DNA of 64,000 bases from Pseudomonas crudilactis (GTDB lineage Bacteria > Pseudomonadota > Gammaproteobacteria > Pseudomonadales > Pseudomonadaceae): assembly GCF_013433315.1 (NCBI RefSeq), contig NZ_WXVV01000007.1, positions 1 to 64,000 of the forward strand. Direction: 5' to 3'. This document shows positions 43,554 to 53,256 of the stretch, one piece after another. The position numbers and the translations under genes are program-made. Under the pieces are notes generated by a model. It made no database searches. It was not told the DNA's origin and saw only the letters and a list, made by a program, of their open reading frames with translations. Position 1 is the first letter of the stretch; each line of letters starts with the position of its first letter.

Positions 43554-44258
43554 TTACCAGCCTAGCGTTTCTTTCAGGAAGGGGATGGTCAGCTTGCGTT
43601 GAGCCTGCAACGAGGCCTGATCGAGCTGTTCAAGCAAGTCAAACAACGCACTCATGCTGCGGGTGCCGCGAGTCAAAATAAAATGCCCGACTTCATCGGT
43701 CAGGTGCAGACCGCGACGCGATGCGCGCAATTGCAGCGCGCGCAATTTGTCTTCATCGGAGAGCGGACGCATCTGGAAAATCAGCGCCAGGGTCAGGCGC
43801 GATTTCAAGTCAGCCAGTTTGACCGGCAGTTCACGCGGAGAGGTCGAGGCGGCGATCAGCAAGCGCCGACCACTGTCACGCAGACGGTTGAACAGATGAA
43901 ACATCGCCTCTTCCCAGTCAGCCTTGCCGGCGATCACCTGCAAGTCATCCAGGCAAACCAGTTCGTACTGTTCAAGGTTATCGAGGATTTCAACGCCGCG
44001 ATCCATCAATTCGGCCAACGGCAAGTACACCGCCGGCTCCCCCATCTGCTCGAATCGCAGACACGCCGCCTGCAACAGATGCGTACGCCCTACGCCGTGT
44101 TTGCCCCACAGGTAGATCAGGCTTTCTGTCCAGCCGGCGTCGGCTTCGCATAGACGCTCGACATAGCCGAGTGCAGCGGCATTGGCGCCTGGGTAGTAGT
44201 TGATGAAGGTGGCGTCGTCACGCAGACGCACACCTAGGGGCAGCTGAATCGGTTTCAT
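43554..44258 (-). CDS. hda: DnaA regulatory inactivator Hda
   Basis: 234 residues. A AAA+ protein of the DnaA family without the DNA-binding domain: YLWGKHGVGRTHLLQAAC (Walker A), ELVCLDDLQVIAG (Walker B), and AASTSPRELPVKLADLKSRL. The N-terminus QLPLGVRLRDDATFINYYPG holds the clamp-binding QLPL motif. With the beta clamp it stimulates ATP hydrolysis on DnaA after replication starts. Neighbours perM and DUF2066 are conserved in Pseudomonas. Confidence 0.96.
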   Translation of the reverse strand: MKPIQLPLGVRLRDDATFINYYPGANAAALGYVERLCEADAGWTESLIYLWGKHGVGRTHLLQAACLRFEQMGEPAVYLPLAELMDRGVEILDNLEQYELVCLDDLQVIAGKADWEEAMFHLFNRLRDSGRRLLIAASTSPRELPVKLADLKSRLTLALIFQMRPLSDEDKLRALQLRASRRGLHLTDEVGHFILTRGTRSMSALFDLLEQLDQASLQAQRKLTIPFLKETLGW

Positions 44259-44427
44259 GCTGACTGAACAGTTCTCAAGGAACCGTTAGTGGCCTCTGTG
44301 TAAAGTTTGCGAAGTTTATACCCGTGAAGCTGAGCGCACAATGCGACAGAGTCCAAGCAAAATCAAAGGTTTGCGTTAATACGCTGGTTTTATGACAGAT
44401 TCTTTGGCGCCAGCGCCTGCAGGACAC

Positions 44428-44457
44428 GGGCCAACCGGCGATTCGCCGGGTTGGCCC
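44428..44457 (-). terminator. Hairpin downstream of perM
   Basis: GGGCCAACC-GGCG (44428-44440) pairs with CGCC-G-GGTTGGCCC (44444-44457), a long stem with one bulge, just past the perM stop. No T-tract, so only moderately likely to terminate. Confidence 0.5.
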
Positions 44458-44463
44458 GCACCA

Positions 44464-45537
44464 TTACAACTGCGGATCGTCAACGCCACTATAGATGTCG
44501 GAATCCTTGTACAAGTCGTGCACATGGCGCACCAGCACCATGATCACCGCCGCCACCGGCAATGCCAGCAGCACACCGGTGAAACCGAACAGCTCACCGC
44601 CAGCCAGAATCGCGAAGATCACCGCCACCGGATGCAGACCGATGCGGTCGCCGACTAGCAACGGCGTCAGCACCATGCCTTCCAGCGCCTGACCGACCAT
44701 GAACACCGCGACGATCCCGACCATCGGGTACAGATCGCCACCGAACTGGAACAACCCGGCAATCAGTGCCGCGCCAATACCGATCACGAAGCCCATGTAC
44801 GGCACGATCGCCGCCAGACCCGCGATCAGACCGATCAACAGCCCCAGCTCCAGCCCGACAATCATCAGGCCTGCCGCGTAGATCACGCCCAGCGCCAGCA
44901 TCACCAGCAACTGACCGCGAACGAATGCGCCCAACACCTCATGACATTCGCCGGCCAGCGCGACCACACGTTCTTCGCGATCACGCGGCAGCAGGCTGCG
45001 GATCTTGGCCATCATCACGTCCCAGTCGCGCAGCAGGTAGAAACTTACTACCGGGATCAGCACCAGATTGGCCAGCCAGCCGATCAGCGCCAGACTCGAA
45101 GCGGTCGCCTGACTCAGCACCACACTGACAATGTCGGTGGTCTGGCCCATGTGTTCGCTGATCGCCGCTTTGACCTTGTCGAACTTCCAGAAACCGTCCG
45201 AAAGCCCCAGCTTGGCCTGTGCCCACGGCAACGCCGTGTGTTGCAACCAGTCGAGCATTTGCGGCGCCAACTCGTACAGACGCAGCAACTGCTTAGCGAG
45301 CATCGGCACCAGCACCAGCAGCAGCGCGGTGACGATCAAGGTGAACAGAGCAAACACCGCGATCACGCCCCAAGTACGCGACAAACCGAGCCGCTCCAGG
45401 CGATCCACCAGCGGATCGAACAGATAAGCCAGCAGCAGCGCCACCAGAAACGGCGTGAGGATCGGGTGCAGCAACCAGACAAATGCGCAAAGCAGGACTA
45501 CCCCACCGAGCCAGAACCAACGCCGCGTATCGGCCAT
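44464..45537 (-). CDS. AI-2E/PerM-family membrane transporter
   Basis: 357 residues, about seven to eight membrane helices. PILTPFLVALLLAYLFDPLVDRLERLGLSRTWGVIAV (in part) is the family opening, and the C-terminal half has LVGDRIGLHPVAVIFAILAGGELFGFTGVLLALPVAAVI, typical of AI-2E/PerM proteins. Members include the AI-2 exporter TqsA and sodium/proton exchangers; the function here is unclear. AGGAG precedes the start. It sits between hda and the DUF2066 gene. Confidence 0.92.
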   Translation of the reverse strand: MADTRRWFWLGGVVLLCAFVWLLHPILTPFLVALLLAYLFDPLVDRLERLGLSRTWGVIAVFALFTLIVTALLLVLVPMLAKQLLRLYELAPQMLDWLQHTALPWAQAKLGLSDGFWKFDKVKAAISEHMGQTTDIVSVVLSQATASSLALIGWLANLVLIPVVSFYLLRDWDVMMAKIRSLLPRDREERVVALAGECHEVLGAFVRGQLLVMLALGVIYAAGLMIVGLELGLLIGLIAGLAAIVPYMGFVIGIGAALIAGLFQFGGDLYPMVGIVAVFMVGQALEGMVLTPLLVGDRIGLHPVAVIFAILAGGELFGFTGVLLALPVAAVIMVLVRHVHDLYKDSDIYSGVDDPQL

Positions 45538-45571
45538 GTACCACTCCTGTTGCTTCTATATAAGGAAAGAC

Positions 45572-46630
45572 TTACCAGCGAAACCGCAACGATGGTGCTG
45601 CCGGTGTCGGGGCCGGAGCCGCGACCGGGGCTGCACCTGCAACCGCAGGCTGTGGCGCTGAAACCTGCGCCGGCGCCTCGGCCGGCAGTTCCTGCAACTT
45701 CGCCAGCGACAACTGCGCACGCATCTGATCGGCACTGCCATTGACCCGATAGACGATGCGATCGCCGTCAACACTTTGCAGACGCACGCCAAACGGTTCG
45801 AGTAACCGCAACAGCGCCGCGTAATGCTCCAGATTCATACCTTGCACTTCCAGAGTCTGCTGCCCCGAAGCGCCGGGCTTGGCCACAAAACGTGGCGCCA
45901 GGCGCTCAGCCACCGCCAGCATCACCGCGTCCGCGACAGCGGCCTGATCGGCGCCCTGCACACTGCCCGCCTCTTTCTGATCGCCCAGCCACAAGTGCCA
46001 CTTGGCCTGCCACTGCCCGCCTTCTTCGCGGGCATGCACCGCCAGCAAGGCGTCAGCGTTGTAGCGTTCGGAGGCACCGCGCAACGGTGCCGGATCGGTG
46101 CCTTCCAGCGCTGGCGCCGTGGCTACCAGTTGCTCACTCAGGTCTGCCAACGGCAAACGCAATGGCAAGCCGCGATGCTGCGCAGCTGTACGCAACGGCG
46201 CAGCAGCGGCCTGACCGTCGCCAACCAGACTCGAACCCTCAGCCGAGTCGTTCAGCCACCAACTCAGGATCGACGGGCGACTGGCGCCCCACACCGACAA
46301 TCCGGCGCGTCGCAGCGCCTGCTCGGTGGTCGCCGGATCGAAATCGACCTTCAGCACCTCCGGGGGGCCAGCATCAAAACCGAACTGACTGATGATCTGC
46401 TGCGGATCCTTGCGAATCGCCGCCAGCCCCGGATTCTGCGGAGCCTTCGGATCGCCGGTCAAACGCAGCACCAAGGTATCCAACGCTGCTTGGGTGGCGC
46501 GATCACGCTCCTCCGGTGCCTGGCCGTTGACCGGCTCACGCACTTGATAAAGGCCTTTGAGGTTTTCGGCGTGACTCGCCAGGCTGATCAGAGACAAACA
46601 ACCCACAAACAACAATTTACAAAAACGCAT
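45572..46630 (-). CDS. DUF2066 exported protein
   Basis: 352 residues from the ATG at 46630, preceded by GGGAA. Signal peptide MRFCKLLFVGCLSLISLASHA|EN. The mature start LKGLYQVREPVNGQAPEERDRATQAALDTLVLRLTGDPKAPQNPGLAAIRKDPQQIISQFGF (in part) is the DUF2066 signature. The C-terminus is an Ala/Pro-rich low-complexity tail (AVAGAAPVAAPAPTPAAPS). Function unknown. The tight position behind the perM-hda genes and divergence from purM is conserved in the genus. Confidence 0.9.
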   Translation of the reverse strand: MRFCKLLFVGCLSLISLASHAENLKGLYQVREPVNGQAPEERDRATQAALDTLVLRLTGDPKAPQNPGLAAIRKDPQQIISQFGFDAGPPEVLKVDFDPATTEQALRRAGLSVWGASRPSILSWWLNDSAEGSSLVGDGQAAAAPLRTAAQHRGLPLRLPLADLSEQLVATAPALEGTDPAPLRGASERYNADALLAVHAREEGGQWQAKWHLWLGDQKEAGSVQGADQAAVADAVMLAVAERLAPRFVAKPGASGQQTLEVQGMNLEHYAALLRLLEPFGVRLQSVDGDRIVYRVNGSADQMRAQLSLAKLQELPAEAPAQVSAPQPAVAGAAPVAAPAPTPAAPSLRFRW

Positions 46631-47003
46631 GGAAAATTCCCGTCGACAGGAGCGGCTGGAACAGGCCGCGTGAATCGGTTGAGCAAGGCTGTGACAATCT
46701 GCCAGCACCAAACATTCACACGACAGCGGTAAGTTTTTGCACAGTGATAACGATAGACGGTTAATCGCCCCACCTTATACAGGCGTTCATTCGCCTCAAT
46801 TGCAAAAAATTTCCGTGGATATGGCCCTGCCCGTCGGTGCGAGGATGGCCGCTGCCCCTCAAGCCTGATAAAATCGCGCGCCTTCGCAGACCGGCAACAG
46901 CCGGGCACCTCGAAACTCGCGTGAGGCCATCGCCCCGTCGATTTCGAAGTTCCCGCTGAACTCGGTCGTTACCCCTGAATCCCCTCCCCTAAAGGCCTGG
47001 ATC
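46631..47003. other. Divergent promoter region between the DUF2066 gene and purM
   Basis: 373 bp. On the plus strand TAAAAT at 46869-46874 is a plausible purM -10, giving a leader of about 120 nt. The leader includes a small hairpin CCGGCAACAGCCGG. I found no clear PurR-type box and no small gene. Confidence 0.5.
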
Positions 47004-48062
47004 ATGAGCAAGCAACCCTCCCTGAGCTACAAGGACGCCGGTGTAGACATCGACGCCGGTGAAGCATTGGTCGAACGCATCAAGAGCGTCGCCAAGCGCA
47101 CTGCGCGCCCGGAAGTCATGGGCGGCCTGGGCGGTTTCGGCGCCCTCTGCGAAATCCCGGCCGGCTACAAGCAGCCAGTGCTGGTTTCCGGCACCGACGG
47201 CGTCGGCACCAAGCTGCGTCTGGCGCTGAACCTGAACAAGCACGACAGCATCGGCATCGACCTGGTTGCCATGTGCGTGAACGACCTCGTGGTGTGCGGC
47301 GCAGAGCCACTGTTCTTCCTCGACTACTACGCCACCGGCAAACTGAACGTCGAGACCGCGACCCAAGTCGTGACCGGCATCGGCGCTGGCTGCGAACTGT
47401 CGGGTTGCTCGCTGGTTGGCGGCGAAACCGCTGAAATGCCTGGCATGTACGAAGGCGAAGACTACGACCTGGCCGGTTTCTGCGTCGGCGTCGTGGAAAA
47501 GTCGGAGATCATCGACGGCTCGAAAGTCGCCACCGGTGACGCGCTGATCGCGCTGCCATCGTCCGGCCCGCACTCCAACGGCTACTCGCTGATCCGCAAG
47601 ATCATCGAAGTCTCCGGTGCCGACATCGAAAACATCCAGCTCGACGGCAAACCGCTGACCGACCTGCTGATGGCCCCGACCCGCATCTACGTGAAGCCGC
47701 TGCTCAAGCTGATCAAAGACACCGGCGCCGTCAAAGCCATGGCCCACATCACCGGTGGCGGCCTGCTCGACAACATCCCGCGCGTTCTGCCAAAAGGCGC
47801 TCAGGCGGTGGTTGACGTGGCTAGCTGGACTCGCCCGGCCGTATTCGATTGGCTGCAAGAGAAAGGCAACGTTGACGAGACCGAGATGCACCGCGTGCTG
47901 AACTGCGGCGTCGGCATGGTCATCTGCGTGGCTCAGGAGCACGTTGAAGTGGCGCTGAACACCCTGCGTGACGCCGGCGAACAGCCTTGGGTGATCGGTC
48001 AGATCGCTGCTGCTGCCGAAGGCGCAGCTCAGGTTGATCTGCAGAACCTTAAGGCTCATTAA
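47004..48062 (+). CDS. purM: Phosphoribosylformylglycinamidine cyclo-ligase PurM
   Basis: 352 residues, typical length for PurM. Signatures: [20 protein letters not shown] at the start, [33 protein letters not shown], and [28 protein letters not shown]. It makes AIR from FGAM with ATP in purine synthesis. The TAA stop overlaps purN's ATG by one base (TAATG), so purMN are coupled. Confidence 0.97.
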   Translation: MSKQPSLSYKDAGVDIDAGEALVERIKSVAKRTARPEVMGGLGGFGALCEIPAGYKQPVLVSGTDGVGTKLRLALNLNKHDSIGIDLVAMCVNDLVVCGAEPLFFLDYYATGKLNVETATQVVTGIGAGCELSGCSLVGGETAEMPGMYEGEDYDLAGFCVGVVEKSEIIDGSKVATGDALIALPSSGPHSNGYSLIRKIIEVSGADIENIQLDGKPLTDLLMAPTRIYVKPLLKLIKDTGAVKAMAHITGGGLLDNIPRVLPKGAQAVVDVASWTRPAVFDWLQEKGNVDETEMHRVLNCGVGMVICVAQEHVEVALNTLRDAGEQPWVIGQIAAAAEGAAQVDLQNLKAH

Positions 48063-48712
48063 TGTCCGCAACCTGTGATGTCGTGGTGCTGTTGTCCGGC
48101 ACCGGCAGTAACTTGCAGGCTCTGATCGACAGCACGCGGGCCGGCGACAACCCGGTCCGCATCGCTGCAGTGATTTCCAATCGCGCCGACGCCTACGGCC
48201 TGCAACGCGCCAGTGATGCGGGTATCGCCACCCGCTCGCTGGATCACAAGGCATTCGAAGGTCGCGAGGCCTTCGATGCTGCTCTGATCGAACTGATCGA
48301 CGAATTCAATCCGAAACTCGTGGTACTGGCCGGCTTCATGCGCATTCTCAGCGCTGACTTCGTTCGCCACTACCAGGGTCGCCTGCTCAACATCCACCCG
48401 TCGCTGCTACCCAAATACAAAGGGTTACACACTCATCAGCGCGCGCTGGAGGCCGGCGACACTGAGCATGGCTGCTCCGTGCACTTCGTCACCGAGGAAC
48501 TCGATGGCGGACCACTGGTCGTACAAGCAGTATTACCGGTAGAGTTGCACGACACGCCGCAGAGTCTTGCGCAGCGAGTCCACGTTCAGGAACACCTGAT
48601 CTACCCGATGGCAGTACGCTGGTTTGCCGAAGGCAGGCTGGCACTCGGTGAACACGGTGCTTTACTGGATGGCCAGTTACTCGCGGCCAGCGGCCACTTG
48701 ATTCGACACTAG
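48062..48712 (+). CDS. purN: Phosphoribosylglycinamide formyltransferase PurN
   Basis: 216 residues. VVLLSGTGSNLQALID at the N-terminus, AGFMRILSADFVRHYQGRLLNIHPSLLPKYKG with the Asn-His catalytic pair, and VTEELDGGPLVVQA with the catalytic Asp. It moves formyl from 10-formyl-tetrahydrofolate to GAR. AAGG lies upstream inside the purM end. Confidence 0.97.
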   Translation: MSATCDVVVLLSGTGSNLQALIDSTRAGDNPVRIAAVISNRADAYGLQRASDAGIATRSLDHKAFEGREAFDAALIELIDEFNPKLVVLAGFMRILSADFVRHYQGRLLNIHPSLLPKYKGLHTHQRALEAGDTEHGCSVHFVTEELDGGPLVVQAVLPVELHDTPQSLAQRVHVQEHLIYPMAVRWFAEGRLALGEHGALLDGQLLAASGHLIRH

Positions 48713-48720
48713 GAGATATT

Positions 48721-49434
48721 ATGCGTCGCGCCCTGCTCTTCGCTTGCGCTCTGCTCGCCCTGCCCTTCGCGCAGGCAGCCGAACTTCAACCGTTCTCCGC
48801 CAGCTACACCGCCGACTGGAAGCAACTGCCCATGAGTGGCACCGCCGAGCGCAGTCTGGTCAAGGAAGCCAACGGCGTCTGGAAGCTCAGCTTCAAGGCC
48901 TCGATGATGATCGCCAGCCTGACGGAAGAAAGCACCCTGACCCTGGACAAGGACATCCTGCTGCCGCAGTCCTACCACTTTGAACGTGGTGGCCTGGGCA
49001 AAGCGAAAAAGGCTGATCTGGATTTCGACTGGAACAGCAAAATGGTCACCGGCACCGACCGTGGCGACGCGGTGAAAATCCCGCTGAACCGTGGCATGGT
49101 CGACAAGTCCACCTATCAGTTGGCACTGCAACATGACGTCGCTGCCGGCAAGAAGACCATGAGCTATCAAGTGGTCGATGATGGTGAAGTCGATACCTAT
49201 GACTTCCGCGTACTGGGTTCGGAAAAAGTCGAGACCAAGGCTGGCAAGATCGATGCGATCAAGGTCGAGCGCGTGCGCGACCCGACGCAAAGCAAGCGCA
49301 CCACCGTGCTGTGGTTCGCCAAGGACTGGGATTACTTGCTGGTTCGCCTGCAACAAGTCGAAACTGACGGCAAGGAGTACAACATCATGCTCCAGGACGG
49401 CACGGTCAACGGTAAAACCGTTAAAGGCAGCTGA
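48721..49434 (+). CDS. DUF3108 exported protein
   Basis: 237 residues. Signal peptide MRRALLFACALLALPFAQA|AE. The mature region PFSASYTADWKQLPMSGTAERSLVKE is the start of DUF3108, which is mostly beta-structured (SEKVETKAGKIDAIKVERV, TTVLWFAKDWDYLLVRLQQ). Function unknown; it is always in the same place after purN in Pseudomonas. GGAG ends the gap of eight bases before the ATG. A strong terminator follows. Confidence 0.9.
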   Translation: MRRALLFACALLALPFAQAAELQPFSASYTADWKQLPMSGTAERSLVKEANGVWKLSFKASMMIASLTEESTLTLDKDILLPQSYHFERGGLGKAKKADLDFDWNSKMVTGTDRGDAVKIPLNRGMVDKSTYQLALQHDVAAGKKTMSYQVVDDGEVDTYDFRVLGSEKVETKAGKIDAIKVERVRDPTQSKRTTVLWFAKDWDYLLVRLQQVETDGKEYNIMLQDGTVNGKTVKGS

Positions 49435-49452
49435 TCCGCCGCAAGAACAAAG

Positions 49453-49479
49453 AGCCCCGCGAAATGCGGGGCTTTTTTT
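49453..49479 (+). terminator. Terminator of purM-purN-DUF3108
   Basis: AGCCCCGC (49453-49460) pairs with GCGGGGCT (49466-49473), followed by six T residues. Confidence 0.93.
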
Positions 49480-49515
49480 GTCTGCGCTTTAGCCCGATTT
49501 TATGTGTCACCTTCA

Positions 49516-49822
49516 CCCCTCACCCCAGCCCTCTCCCGAAGGAGAGGGAGCCGACCGAGATGTCTGGCGCGATGCATCGACCTGTAAGATCGAGTCAATT
49601 ATGGATTCTCCAAAGCAAGATCAGGTCGGTGTAACTCGCCAATCTCCCACGGTCAGTCCCCTTTCCCAATGGGAGAAGGAGCCGACCGAGATGTCTGGCG
49701 CCATACATCGACCTAAAAATCGAGTCGATTATGGATTCACCAAAGCAACATCAGGTCGGTGTAACTCGCCAATCTCCCACGGTCAGTCCCCTCTCCCTCC
49801 GGGAGAGGGCTAGGGTGAGGGG
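49516..49822. repeat. MITE-like inverted-repeat element with internal tandem duplication
   Basis: 307 bp bounded by CCCCTCACCCCAGCCCTCTC at the left and its imperfect reverse complement (GAGAGGGCTAGGGTGAGGGG) at the right. Inside, a unit with GCCGACCGAGATGTCTGGCG recurs after 131 bp (49550 and 49681), and AGGTCGGTGTAACTCGCC recurs after 130 bp (49623 and 49753). No protein is encoded. It fills the gap between DUF3108 and the chemotaxis receptor. The same ends occur at 54131-54308. Confidence 0.85.
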
Positions 49823-49838
49823 CTTTTGAAGGCAAAAC

Positions 49839-51464
49839 TCAAACCGAGAATTTGGCCACCATGCTGTTCAAATCCACCGCCAACCGCGACAACTCCTGAC
49901 TCGCCGCACTGGTCTGATTGGCTCCCGCCGAGGTCTGCATCGCCAGATCACGAATATTCATCAGATTGCGATCCACCTCCCGAGCCACCGCTGCCTGCTC
50001 CTCCGAGGCACTGGCGATCACCAGGTTGCGCTCGTTGATCAGCGTGAATGCCGAGGCGATCTCTTCCAGTGCAGTCCCGGCCGCCTTGGCCAACTCCAGC
50101 GTCGAACGCGCCCGCACATTACTCTGCTGCATCGAACTGACCGCCGAATCGGTACCCTGCTGAATCCCGCCGATCATCTGCTCGATTTCCTGGGTCGACT
50201 GCTGCGTGCGATGCGCCAATGCCCGCACCTCATCTGCCACCACTGCAAACCCGCGCCCGGCATCACCGGCGCGCGCGGCCTCAATCGCAGCATTCAAAGC
50301 AAGCAGATTGGTCTGCTCGGCAATCGAACGAATCACATCCAGCACTTTGCTGATGCTGTAGACCTTCTGCGCCAGATCTTCCACCTGACTCGCATTGGCC
50401 GTCACATCATCGGCAAGCGATTCGATAGACAACACCGTTTGATGCACCTGCTCGCGGCCATGCTGGGCTATGCGATCGGATTCACGAGAAGCCTCGGAGG
50501 TAGCCACCGCATTGCTCGCCACCTCCTCCACCGCAGCCGTCATCTGATTGACCGCCGTGGCCGCCTGTTCGATCTCCAGGCTCTGCTGATGCAACCCGCG
50601 CGTAGCGTCTTCCGTGACGCAACTCAGCTCCTCCGACGCCGAGGCCAACTGGCTGGAGGACTCGGAGATTTGCCGAATCGTGTCGCGCAGGTTGTGTTGC
50701 ATGCTCTTGAGCGCCTGCAGCAGTCGCGCCGGCTCGTCCTTGCCGCTGATGCTGATATCGCCGGTCAGATCACCACCGGCCACCACCTCGGCGACACCCA
50801 GCGATTGCGCCAGCGGCAGCACGATGCTGCGCGTCAGTAGCAGGGCCAGACCGATGGTGATCAGCGCAGTAACGCCGATCATCACCCCAACCCACACTCG
50901 CGAATTGATAAACACCAACCGCGCGGCTTCAGTGGCGAGATTGGCATTGTGTTTATTCAGCTCAACCAGTTCGCGTAAAAGCACTGCGATTTCATCGGCC
51001 AAAGGACTCATCTGCCCGTTGAGAATGGTCGCGGCCTCCTCGACCCGATTCTGTGCAGAGAGCTGCATGACCTGCGCCTGAAACTCCAGATACTGGTGCT
51101 CGGCGACCTTGAAACGGTCGAACAGCTTGCGCTCTTCAGGCAACACAATCAGCACGTCATAACGCTGCTGGGCTTCACTGAGTACATCGCGCAATTCATT
51201 GAGTTTGGCAACATTCTGTTCGAGCGCCTGCGGATCGCGATTGAGCAACAGGCGCATGGTCAGCGCACGCAGGCGCAGCATGTCCTGACTCATCTCACCG
51301 ACCGCCATGACACTCGGCAGCCAATTGTTATCGACCTCGTCAGACTGGGCGCGCATGTTCGACATTTGCAGCAAGGCGAACGCGCCAAGGGCAAACACCA
51401 TCAACGCCAACACGCCAAAACCGAGGCCGGCGCGCGGGGCGATATTGAGACTACGGATACTCAT
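49839..51464 (-). CDS. Methyl-accepting chemotaxis protein
   Basis: 541 residues from the ATG at 51464, with AAGGAA upstream. TM1 at ~12-34, a four-helix-bundle ligand domain at ~35-185 ([30 protein letters not shown]), TM2 at ~190-212, HAMP at ~213-265, and a signalling domain with the hairpin tip [38 protein letters not shown] (in part). It controls CheA activity in response to an unknown periplasmic ligand. No chemotaxis genes are adjacent, so it is an orphan receptor. Confidence 0.95.
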   Translation of the reverse strand: MSIRSLNIAPRAGLGFGVLALMVFALGAFALLQMSNMRAQSDEVDNNWLPSVMAVGEMSQDMLRLRALTMRLLLNRDPQALEQNVAKLNELRDVLSEAQQRYDVLIVLPEERKLFDRFKVAEHQYLEFQAQVMQLSAQNRVEEAATILNGQMSPLADEIAVLLRELVELNKHNANLATEAARLVFINSRVWVGVMIGVTALITIGLALLLTRSIVLPLAQSLGVAEVVAGGDLTGDISISGKDEPARLLQALKSMQHNLRDTIRQISESSSQLASASEELSCVTEDATRGLHQQSLEIEQAATAVNQMTAAVEEVASNAVATSEASRESDRIAQHGREQVHQTVLSIESLADDVTANASQVEDLAQKVYSISKVLDVIRSIAEQTNLLALNAAIEAARAGDAGRGFAVVADEVRALAHRTQQSTQEIEQMIGGIQQGTDSAVSSMQQSNVRARSTLELAKAAGTALEEIASAFTLINERNLVIASASEEQAAVAREVDRNLMNIRDLAMQTSAGANQTSAASQELSRLAVDLNSMVAKFSV

Positions 51465-51594
51465 TGCTCTGGTTCCTTCCAAAAGCGCTGCATCAACCCT
51501 GCAGCTGGTTGCTTTAGAAGGTATCGGCCCGGCGAAAAAATGCGTAAGACCAAAATGTGATATCAAAAGGCCTTAATACTTCGAACCGAAGGCA

Positions 51595-52626
51595 TTAACG
51601 ATTCAGCGCGGTTTTGCCGGACTTGAACACCGTTCGCGGCAAGATAGCCAGGAAGTTATCTCTTGCGACCTTCTGCGCAATATTCTCCGGCAGCGCATCA
51701 AGGAAAGGCTTGAAGCTGTGCATTTCCTGACCGAGCTTATTGAAACGCCCTACTACGTCGGAGCCGAGCATGAAGCGTTCAGGGTATTTTTCCACCAGCG
51801 CCAGCCACTCAGGACGCGGTTTGCCCTGCTCATCCAGCAGATACGGCGTGAGCATGCTCCAGGACAGGTCGATAAACAGGTTGGGATACGCCTCAAGCAT
51901 GCGCGTCAGCGTGGGCAGCAAGAAACTCAGTTGCGTCTGATGTCGATGGATTTCAGCGCTGGTGCCGGCGTGAGCCCAAATGAATCGCGTGTGTGGGTGA
52001 TTACGCAGCGGCTCTTCGATTTCCTTCAGGTACAGCGGATTTTTCTCACGCTTGGAGGTGATGTTGGAATGCAGCATCACCGGCAGATCGTTCTCGGCGG
52101 CCAGATGATAGATCTTGGTCATGGCTTCGTTGTTGGCGCGCGGCGTATCGCCGGACGTCAGCGCCGTGAGGTCATCATGACGAGTGAACACCTCGCCAAT
52201 GCCCTGCCACAGCCCCGGATACAGATCGAGCATGCGCTGGATGTGCGCGGCTGAATTCTTGTCGTTCGGGTTGAAGCCCGAGAGGAACGGATGAAAGTAC
52301 GGGCGCTGCTCGGGTGACAGCTTCTGCACAGCATCGGCAACGATCACGTCGGTCGCACTGTACCAATAGGCATCGGCGTCATCGCCCGCGTAATAGCGCG
52401 GACGCTTGGGTTCGTCCTCATGCCATTTCTTCGCCACCGGAATCCCGGAAATCATCACATGCTCGACGGAACCGTCCTTCATGGCCGTCAGCAATTTCGC
52501 CATGCCCGCGCTTTCCTGGAAAAAATCCACGTAATGCAGGTGTGCATCGCTGTAGGTGTATTCGCGGGCGCTGACATTGCCGGCAAGCAGCAGAAGGCAG
52601 ACAAGACTCAAACGATACAGGGACAC
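51595..52626 (-). CDS. Exported amidohydrolase-family (amidohydrolase-2) protein
   Basis: 343 residues from a GTG at 52626, seven bases from TGGAG. An ATG at 52650 adds eight residues but has no ribosome site. A signal peptide (SLYRLSLVCLLLLAGNVSA|RE) implies export, unusual for this superfamily. TIM-barrel metal motif YSDAHLHYVDF (HxH) at the start, MLHSN, RFIWAHAGTSAEIHRHQT and GSDVVGRF supply the metal and catalytic residues. It probably hydrolyses or decarboxylates an unknown substrate in the periplasm. Confidence 0.86.
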   Translation of the reverse strand: MSLYRLSLVCLLLLAGNVSAREYTYSDAHLHYVDFFQESAGMAKLLTAMKDGSVEHVMISGIPVAKKWHEDEPKRPRYYAGDDADAYWYSATDVIVADAVQKLSPEQRPYFHPFLSGFNPNDKNSAAHIQRMLDLYPGLWQGIGEVFTRHDDLTALTSGDTPRANNEAMTKIYHLAAENDLPVMLHSNITSKREKNPLYLKEIEEPLRNHPHTRFIWAHAGTSAEIHRHQTQLSFLLPTLTRMLEAYPNLFIDLSWSMLTPYLLDEQGKPRPEWLALVEKYPERFMLGSDVVGRFNKLGQEMHSFKPFLDALPENIAQKVARDNFLAILPRTVFKSGKTALNR

Positions 52627-52778
52627 AAGTAATCTCCAGGAAGTAGGCATAGCCTAGACCCCGCCCTGACGACAAGGGTTCATCCCGCAGGAAAGTGGAA
52701 CGCGTACCGGTGGGAATGCTCTATAACTGCAAGGTCTTTTTTGATCGAACGACTTTTCCTACTGCCAGTGAGGTTCCC

Positions 52779-53195
52779 ATGACCGTTACCGTCAATACCG
52801 TCTCCGCTGAAGGTTTCCGCCACACCGTACAGATTGATGATCACGAACTGTTTGCCGACGTGCCGAAAACCGCCGGCGGCGAAGGCTCCGCACCTGAGCC
52901 ACACGACTACTTCGACGCCGCCCTTGGTGCCTGCAAAGCACTGACTTTGAAGATGTACGCGAAAAAGAAAGACATCCCGCTGACCGGCGTTGGTGTCGAC
53001 GTCAAACGTGACAACAGCGAAGAGCAAAAGGGTAAATACGTCTTGCACGTCACCCTTACTCTCAAAGGCGTCCTGACCGATGCCCAGCGCGAGGAATTGC
53101 TGCGCGTCGCTGACCGTTGCCCGATTCACAAGCTGATGACCACCACTGACGTGACCATCGAAACCCATGCACCGCAGGGCTTCGACAGCCAGTAA
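52779..53195 (+). CDS. OsmC-family protein
   Basis: 138 residues from the ATG at 52779 (GAGG upstream). PHDYFDAALGACKALTLKMYAKKKDIPL carries the first active Cys, and LLRVADRCPIHKLMTT carries the second. OsmC-type proteins are thiol-dependent hydroperoxide reductases. Some paralogues of this shape (YhfA-like) are of unknown role. It lies 61 bp before the pirin gene and may be co-transcribed with it. Confidence 0.92.
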   Translation: MTVTVNTVSAEGFRHTVQIDDHELFADVPKTAGGEGSAPEPHDYFDAALGACKALTLKMYAKKKDIPLTGVGVDVKRDNSEEQKGKYVLHVTLTLKGVLTDAQREELLRVADRCPIHKLMTTTDVTIETHAPQGFDSQ

Positions 53196-53256
53196 TCCTC
53201 CTCATGCCAGCGGCGGGTTATGCTTCTGGCATCACCCGCTCAGCTTGGAATGCACC

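Noticed and set aside
49502..49813. 103-codon frame with internal repeats
   Set aside because: It is the MITE-like element read in one frame; the repeats come from the element's internal duplication.
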